Assembly (NCBI GenBank): GCA_947631875.1
Contig: CANRMV010000034.1
Coordinates: 1 to 9,396 of the forward strand
DNA from: an uncultured Clostridia bacterium
Lineage (GTDB): Bacteria > Bacillota > Clostridia > Christensenellales > UBA1242
DNA length: 9,396 nucleotides
Reading direction: 5' to 3'
Shown here: one piece after another, positions 6,050 to 9,396 of the stretch
How positions within the stretch are numbered: the first letter of the stretch is position 1
How the letters are laid out: each line of letters begins with the position of its first letter
Notes under the pieces: generated by a model
Told to the model about the DNA's origin: nothing
The model's database searches: none
Seen by the model: the letters and a program-made list of their open reading frames with translations, nothing else
Made by a program: the position numbers and the translations under genes

Positions 6050-6874
6050 TTAAAGGTCTTTTTTGATGATTTTTATAATTTTATCTGTTACATCTTCTTT
6101 TTTGCGCTGTTTCCACCAGCAGTAAGCCAAATAGGCAACGCCACAAATTATGAACACAATGGAAAGCACTTGTGACACTCTTAACGCACCCAAATATAGG
6201 CTGTCAGTTCGCAGGCCCTCAATCCATGCTCTGCCAATGCCATAGAAAATTAGATAGAAGGCAAACAGTATGCCATTGTTTTTGAAATCCGCTCTGTAAA
6301 GCATGGCGATGAGAATCCAAAACGAAACAAAATTCCAAAGGCTTTCATAAAAGAAGGTTGCCAAATGCCAACTGCTTACTGCATCAATGTAAACTGCAAA
6401 TGGAAACCATTGCATGTTTGGGCTTGTGACTTCATAGCCATAAGCCTCTTGATTGAAGAAGTTCCCCCAGCGACCAAGTGATTGCGAAATTATAAGGGCG
6501 GGAGCAATAATATCTGCAAGAGCCAAAAGATTTTTTTTGTGAATTAAGCAATACAAAACCACGCCAAGCGCACCGCCAATAAGTCCTCCATAAAAGCCAA
6601 GCCCGCCTTCCCAAATTTTGAATATGTCCACAAAGTTTTTGTAACTGTCAAGTTTAAACAAAACATAATAAATTCGTGCGCCAATTATCGCAAGTGGAAT
6701 AACATAGCAAGCAAGGGTGAGTATGTCCTCTTTTTTAAAACCTCTTTTTTTTGCAAACACCATTGCAAGCACAACACCCAATAAATAAGAAAGGGCACTT
6801 GTTATGCCATAAAAATATATTTTGTGTCCAAAAAGCATAAAACCATTTGGAATTGAGAGCAAACTGTCAGTCAT
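6050..6874 (-). CDS. lgt: Prolipoprotein diacylglyceryl transferase Lgt
   Basis: Transfers diacylglycerol from phosphatidylglycerol to the lipobox cysteine of prolipoproteins, the first step of lipoprotein maturation at the plasma membrane. 274 residues with about seven hydrophobic helices. Lgt signature 'GRWGNFFNQEAYG' (134-146) holds the family's essential Arg, Asn and Glu. Upstream is 'IWEGGLGFYGGLIGG' (87-101), with Tyr where E. coli Lgt has a His (FHGG). I recall similar Tyr variants in other Firmicutes Lgt. Near the C-terminus 'YGIGRAWIEGLRTD' matches the second conserved Arg region. ATG at 6874 is chosen because GAGG (6880-6883) lies five bases upstream; the GTG at 6880 overlaps that site. 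First gene of the operon with its own promoter. Lgt is often with hprK in Bacilli; the neighbours here differ. Confidence 0.96.
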   Translation of the reverse strand: MTDSLLSIPNGFMLFGHKIYFYGITSALSYLLGVVLAMVFAKKRGFKKEDILTLACYVIPLAIIGARIYYVLFKLDSYKNFVDIFKIWEGGLGFYGGLIGGALGVVLYCLIHKKNLLALADIIAPALIISQSLGRWGNFFNQEAYGYEVTSPNMQWFPFAVYIDAVSSWHLATFFYESLWNFVSFWILIAMLYRADFKNNGILFAFYLIFYGIGRAWIEGLRTDSLYLGALRVSQVLSIVFIICGVAYLAYCWWKQRKKEDVTDKIIKIIKKDL

Positions 6875-6897
6875 ACACACCTCAATATTATATGCCT

Positions 6898-6926
6898 AGT
6901 ATAAACATTTTTAACCAATAAGTCAA
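6898..6926 (-). promoter_or_regulatory. SigA-type promoter of the lgt operon
   Basis: Minus strand: -35 TTGACT (6921-6926), 17-bp spacer, -10 TATACT (6898-6903). The start is near 6891, leaving a leader of about 17 nt before the lgt ATG. Identical hexamers and spacing to the marR promoter. Confidence 0.8.
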
Positions 6927-6944
6927 CAAAGTCAGCAAAAAAGC

Positions 6945-6977
6945 CAAATAAAAAAGACGCTTAAATTGGCGTCTTTT
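6945..6977 (-). terminator. Intrinsic terminator of the Rho-like gene
   Basis: Minus strand: AAAAGACGC (6977-6969), 8-nt loop, GCGTCTTTT (6960-6952), then further T residues, making a perfect 9-bp stem with a U-tract. The stem begins inside the stop codon of the Rho-like gene. It separates that gene from lgt, whose promoter lies just beyond. The A/T flanks let the stem work on both strands. Confidence 0.9.
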
Positions 6978-8154
6978 ACAAATCAATTTTTTGAGAAACT
7001 TTGTAGATTGTTGATATGTATGTTTGGTCAAACATATCGCTGTCATCGAGTGTTGTGAACAGTGTTGTGTGTTTGTGCATTTTGCCTGCTTTTGCCAAGC
7101 AGACAATTTTTTTGATAAGTTCAACAGCCATTTCTGTGTGTCCCATCAAAGCCTTTGTGTTGTTTTTAAAAGCAAAATCTATTCCGTTTGCCAAAGTTGT
7201 GACATCTTGCACAAAAATTGCAACATTTTTGCCCTGTTGTTGAAGGCGGGTGACATGGTCTATGAATGTTTTAACAACTTCAAATGTTTCAAAAGGTTTG
7301 TTGTCATATTTAATCAAAAATGCATTGTTGAAGCCAAGTGATTGTATGTCAATAAAATCTTCATACATAACATTTGGAATGCAAGCAAGGGTGATTATTC
7401 CCTCTTTTTTCATTTTTGACAGCAAATTTTCAATTTTTTCAATGTTTTTTGTGAATTTTTCTTGTTTTAGGATATATCTTCCGCCAAGCACTATGTTATA
7501 TCCGGCAAGTTTTGTTGTTGGAACATCAAGCACATATTCATTGTTTGTTTCAACATATTTTTTCACATCTTGATAGTTTATTTTTTTGATTTCGTCAAGC
7601 ACATATTCTTTTTCGGAGTTCATCAGCACTGCAATTCCACTTACATAGTCATTTGGAGCAATGCGAAGGTCTAGTTCTTTTTGAATTAAAACATGTTTGC
7701 CATTATCTTGACTCACCAAATACAAACTGCCGTCAGAGTTTTCTCTTACAATTCCGCGAACTTCCATTGGTTGTAAATGCTTTTCAACAATCGCTTTTTC
7801 TGCTTGTTTAAACGCAACCGCTTTTGGTTTTGTTGATGTTGCACCTTGTTGATTTGTTTTTAGGGTGTAGTCCCTGCCTGTTATTTGTGAAAGTTCTGCC
7901 AAAATACCTTCAATATTGCTGAGTTCTTTGTAAGGACGGCCTTGCCTCATTGGAATTGGCTTCAACTCTTCGCCGGAAATTATTTTGTCCATTACAATGG
8001 TTATGTGGTCGTTTCTTTTTAATGTGGTTGGTGAAGCATCGCCAAAAACTCTTGCCAAAGCACGCAGTTCATAAATTCCTAAACTTTCAACCAAAGATAA
8101 GCATGCCTGTTCGGTTTTTGTGAGGTTCTTGTATTCATAGTTTGGTTTCGTCAT
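6976..8154 (-). CDS. Degenerate Rho-like protein lacking a functional ATPase site
   Basis: 392 residues. Residues 13-60 resemble the Rho N-terminal helical domain ('SLGIYELRALARVFG', basic helix, 'ISGEELKPIP'), followed by 'RQGRPYKE'. Residues 129-180 ('MEVRGIVRENSDGSLYLVSQDN...VLIQKELDLRIAPNDYVSGIA') resemble the Rho RNA-binding fold ('G.le...dG.gfLR...VsP..i..f.Lr.GD.V.G'). 'YNIVLGGRYILK' (219-230) matches Rho 'PIGKGQRGLIV', but the P-loop PPKAGKT that should follow reads QEKFTKNIE. The 'DERPEEV' segment is absent. 'FEVVKTFIDHVTRLQQQGKNVAIFVQDVTTLANGID' (291-326) matches Rho 'VAE.VIERAKRLVE.GKDVVILLDSITRLAR', with Gln for the Walker B Asp. The end 'HTTLFTTLDDSDMFDQTYISTIYK' matches '[24 protein letters not shown]'; about 70 C-terminal residues of Rho are missing. 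Probably an ATPase-dead paralogue that binds RNA or Rho. ATG at 8154 has AAGGAG six bases upstream. Assigned by eye, no alignment run. Confidence 0.72.
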   Translation of the reverse strand: MTKPNYEYKNLTKTEQACLSLVESLGIYELRALARVFGDASPTTLKRNDHITIVMDKIISGEELKPIPMRQGRPYKELSNIEGILAELSQITGRDYTLKTNQQGATSTKPKAVAFKQAEKAIVEKHLQPMEVRGIVRENSDGSLYLVSQDNGKHVLIQKELDLRIAPNDYVSGIAVLMNSEKEYVLDEIKKINYQDVKKYVETNNEYVLDVPTTKLAGYNIVLGGRYILKQEKFTKNIEKIENLLSKMKKEGIITLACIPNVMYEDFIDIQSLGFNNAFLIKYDNKPFETFEVVKTFIDHVTRLQQQGKNVAIFVQDVTTLANGIDFAFKNNTKALMGHTEMAVELIKKIVCLAKAGKMHKHTTLFTTLDDSDMFDQTYISTIYKVSQKIDL

Positions 8155-8185
8155 AAAATTCTCCTTAGTAAACTTAATCGAAATT

Positions 8186-8215
8186 AGTATAACATAAACA
8201 ATCGTTAAATATCAA
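8186..8215 (-). promoter_or_regulatory. Promoter of the Rho-like gene
   Basis: Minus strand: -35 TTGATA (8210-8215), 18-bp spacer, -10 TATACT (8186-8191) with TG one base upstream (extended -10). The start is near 8179, giving a leader of about 25 nt. The good promoter argues that the gene is expressed and not a decaying relic. Confidence 0.72.
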
Positions 8216-8284
8216 CCAAGTTTACAAAAATTTTAAAAACTAAATCAAAAACAAACAAAATTGTGCTTTTATGCTGCATTCCTA

Positions 8285-8313
8285 TTGATTTTTTTGAGGA
8301 ATTGTGTTATTAT
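8285..8313 (+). promoter_or_regulatory. Promoter of rnpB
   Basis: -35 TTGATT (8285-8290), 17-bp spacer, -10 TATTAT (8308-8313) with TG at 8305-8306 (extended -10). The predicted start, about 8320, coincides with the 5' end of the P1 helix of RNase P RNA. Confidence 0.8.
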
Positions 8314-8320
8314 GAAACAG

Positions 8321-8661
8321 TCAGTTGAACAGATGGTCGCTGCGTGTCTATGGTGGACACGGAGAGGAAAGTCCGAGCATCAAAAGAACAGAGTGCCAGT
8401 TAACGGCTGGTGAAGGTGACTTCAAGGATAGTGCAACAGAAATAGACTGCCATTGAAAAATGGTGATGGTGGAAAGGTAGGGTAAGAGCCTACCGGGCGA
8501 TTGGCAACAACCGCTGCTCTGTAAACCCCACTCGATGCAAGGTTAAGTTTGGAAACATGTGTGTTCTTTCACTTCCAACAAAAGCACCGCTTGAACTTGT
8601 TGGCAACAGCAAGGCTGGATAGATGACCATCCAATACAGAACTCGGCTTATGGTCAACTGA
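8321..8661 (+). ncRNA. rnpB: RNase P RNA, class A
   Basis: Catalytic RNA of RNase P, which removes 5' leaders from pre-tRNAs with the RnpA protein. Universal landmarks are present in order: GAGGAAAGTCCG (8364-8375), then AGTGCCAGTTAACGGCTGG, GTGCAACAGAAA, GGTAAGAGCCTACCG, the GTAAACCCCAC...GCAAGG segment, AGATGACCATCC, and ACAGAACTCGGCTTAT (8636-8651). P1 closes the molecule: TCAGTTGA (8321-8328) pairs perfectly with TCAACTGA (8654-8661). The order and spacing, including the GCTTGAACTTG...GGCTGGATAGATGA region, follow the E. coli-like class A layout, not the Bacillus class B. The mature length is about 340 nt; exact ends are inferred from P1. Own promoter and terminator. Confidence 0.97.
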
Positions 8662-8663
8662 CA

Positions 8664-8684
8664 GCACCTTTTAGGTGTTTTTTT
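8664..8684 (+). terminator. Intrinsic terminator of rnpB
   Basis: CACCT (8665-8669), TTT loop, AGGTG (8673-8677), with an extra G-U pair at the base, followed by seven T residues (8678-8684). It begins three bases after the end of P1. Confidence 0.9.
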
Positions 8685-8933
8685 ATTGCACTTTTTTTTG
8701 CAAAGAAAATTGAAAATTGCAAAAAATTCAAAAAAATAAGGAAAAAATCATAAAAAAATGCAAAAAATGCTTAATTTTTATTAAATTTTGATATTTTTTT
8801 GTGTTTAAGAAATTTTTTGGCTTTTGCTTCTGTTATTTGTTTTTGACAAAAAAAATCATTTTTTGACAACTTTATTTTACAATGTTTTTGCCCTTTCATA
8901 TCAAAAAAAGTAAAATTGAGTTAGGAGAAAAAT
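8685..8933. other. AT-rich intergenic region upstream of minD
   Basis: 249 bp dominated by A and T runs with no credible reading frame. It holds a 10-bp perfect inverted repeat TTTTTTGCAA/TTGCAAAAAA (8694-8703 with 8717-8726) and two copies of TTTTTGACAA exactly 20 bp apart (starting at 8842 and 8862), each containing a consensus -35 TTGACA. No -10 at 16-18 bp from either is convincing; the best -10-like word, TACAAT (8878-8883), is only 9 bp after the second. The minD promoter is probably here but not resolved. Confidence 0.5.
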
Positions 8934-9396
8934 ATGGCAAGAAAAATTGTTGTCACAAGTGGAAAGGGTGGCGTTGGAAAAACAACCGTTTGTGCAAATT
9001 TGGGGGTTTATCTTTCAAGGCTTGGATTTAGAACTGTTCTTATTGACATGGATATTGGGCTTAATAATTTGGATGTTATCATGGGGCTTGAAAGGCAGGT
9101 GATTTTTGATGTCACAGATGTTGTGAGTGGAAAATGTAGGGTGAGGCAGGCGCTTTTGCAGGACCCCAATTTTCCTTCTTTGTATCTTTTGCCCTCTTCG
9201 CACACTTACAGTTCCAGCAAAATTTCTGGCGAGCACATAAAAAACATAATTGATATTATTGACCATTCTTTTGATTACATTTTGATTGATTGCCCTGCCG
9301 GGGTGGAGGCAGGATTTCAGCGGGCAGTGTATCCTGCAAACGAGGCGCTTGTTGTGGTGACACCACATCTTTCAAGCATAAGAGATGCCGACAAAG
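8934..9396 (+). CDS. minD: Septum site-determining ATPase MinD (3' end outside window)
   Basis: First 154 residues of MinD, the membrane-associated ATPase that positions the division septum, activating MinC and being displaced by MinE or tethered via DivIVA/MinJ. Deviant Walker A SGKGGVGKTT (9-18) with signature Lys11 and Lys16; switch I 'DMDIGLNNLDVIMGLE' (38-53) with D40; switch II 'DYILIDCPAGVEAGF' (114-128) with D119. 'DIGL.NLD' and 'DCPAGVE' separate MinD from ParA/Soj and from FlhG. The ATG at 8934 has AGGAG (8923-8927) six bases upstream. No minC-like gene lies upstream; rnpB does. The C-terminal amphipathic membrane helix and any minE are beyond the edge. Confidence 0.95.
   Translation, partial: MARKIVVTSGKGGVGKTTVCANLGVYLSRLGFRTVLIDMDIGLNNLDVIMGLERQVIFDVTDVVSGKCRVRQALLQDPNFPSLYLLPSSHTYSSSKISGEHIKNIIDIIDHSFDYILIDCPAGVEAGFQRAVYPANEALVVVTPHLSSIRDADK

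Noticed and set aside
6887..6892. Perfect TATAAT upstream of lgt as its -10 box
   Set aside because: It has no -35 at 17 bp (GTTAAA) and its start would fall on the Shine-Dalgarno; TTGACT-17-TATACT just upstream is far better.
6888..7124. Small minus-strand frame overlapping the end of the Rho-like gene
   Set aside because: It runs through the intrinsic terminator and the lgt promoter and has no ribosome site; overlaps a better-supported gene.
8694..8726. 10-bp inverted repeat after rnpB as a second terminator
   Set aside because: The stem is almost all A-T and is followed by A residues instead of a T run on the plus strand; chance is likely in such AT-rich DNA.
9008..9368. Two minus-strand reading frames opposite minD
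   Set aside because: They are antisense to a frame with all MinD motifs, lack start signals, and have low-complexity, unfamiliar sequences.

Overview
The window is AT-rich, with frequent poly-A/poly-T runs between genes. It reads as a low-GC Gram-positive bacterium, most likely an uncultured member of the Clostridia. Supporting signs are purine-rich Shine-Dalgarno sequences (AGGAG, GGAGG) before most starts, near-consensus SigA promoters, a DivIVA-type protein, a FakA-type domain, and an RNase P RNA of the ancestral class A layout. Bacilli such as Bacillus usually carry class B, so class A favours Clostridia. Eight complete protein genes, one partial protein gene and one RNA gene account for nearly everything. 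No tRNA, CRISPR array, insertion sequence or prophage gene was seen.

Left block (about 24-3450, minus strand): a three-gene operon, marR-type regulator, then a MacB-type ABC transporter with its ATPase and permease fused, then an AlkD-like DNA alkylation-repair protein. The genes are separated by 8 bp and then overlap by 1 bp. The promoter (TTGACT-17-TATACT) is overlapped by inverted TTGA/TCAA repeats that fit an autoregulatory MarR operator. Pairing an exporter with a base-excision protein suggests a module that removes a toxic, possibly DNA-damaging compound and repairs its damage; this is inference. Divergent from it is a predicted heavy-metal (ArsP_2 / 'putative manganese') exporter with a His/Cys-rich cytoplasmic loop.

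Middle block (4574-6926, minus strand): an operon with promoter TTGACT-17-TATACT, encoding Lgt (lipoprotein diacylglyceryl transferase), an unrecognised six-helix membrane protein, a DivIVA-domain coiled-coil protein, and an 83-residue protein resembling only the central domain of the fatty-acid kinase subunit FakA. A palindromic array of TTGCAA words lies between this operon and the convergent metal exporter and probably terminates transcription.

Right block: a gene on the minus strand (6976-8154) encodes what I read as a degenerate Rho paralogue. It keeps a Rho-N-like head, an RNA-binding-like segment and a RecA-like fold, but has lost the P-loop, the DERPEE segment and the Walker B aspartate. 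It has its own promoter and intrinsic terminator. Divergent from it is rnpB (RNase P RNA) with an extended -10 promoter and a U-run terminator. A 249-bp AT-rich gap follows, and then minD, which runs off the right edge. The most unusual items are the ATPase-dead Rho-like protein, the free-standing FakA middle domain in an Lgt/DivIVA operon, and the MarR-MacB-AlkD module.
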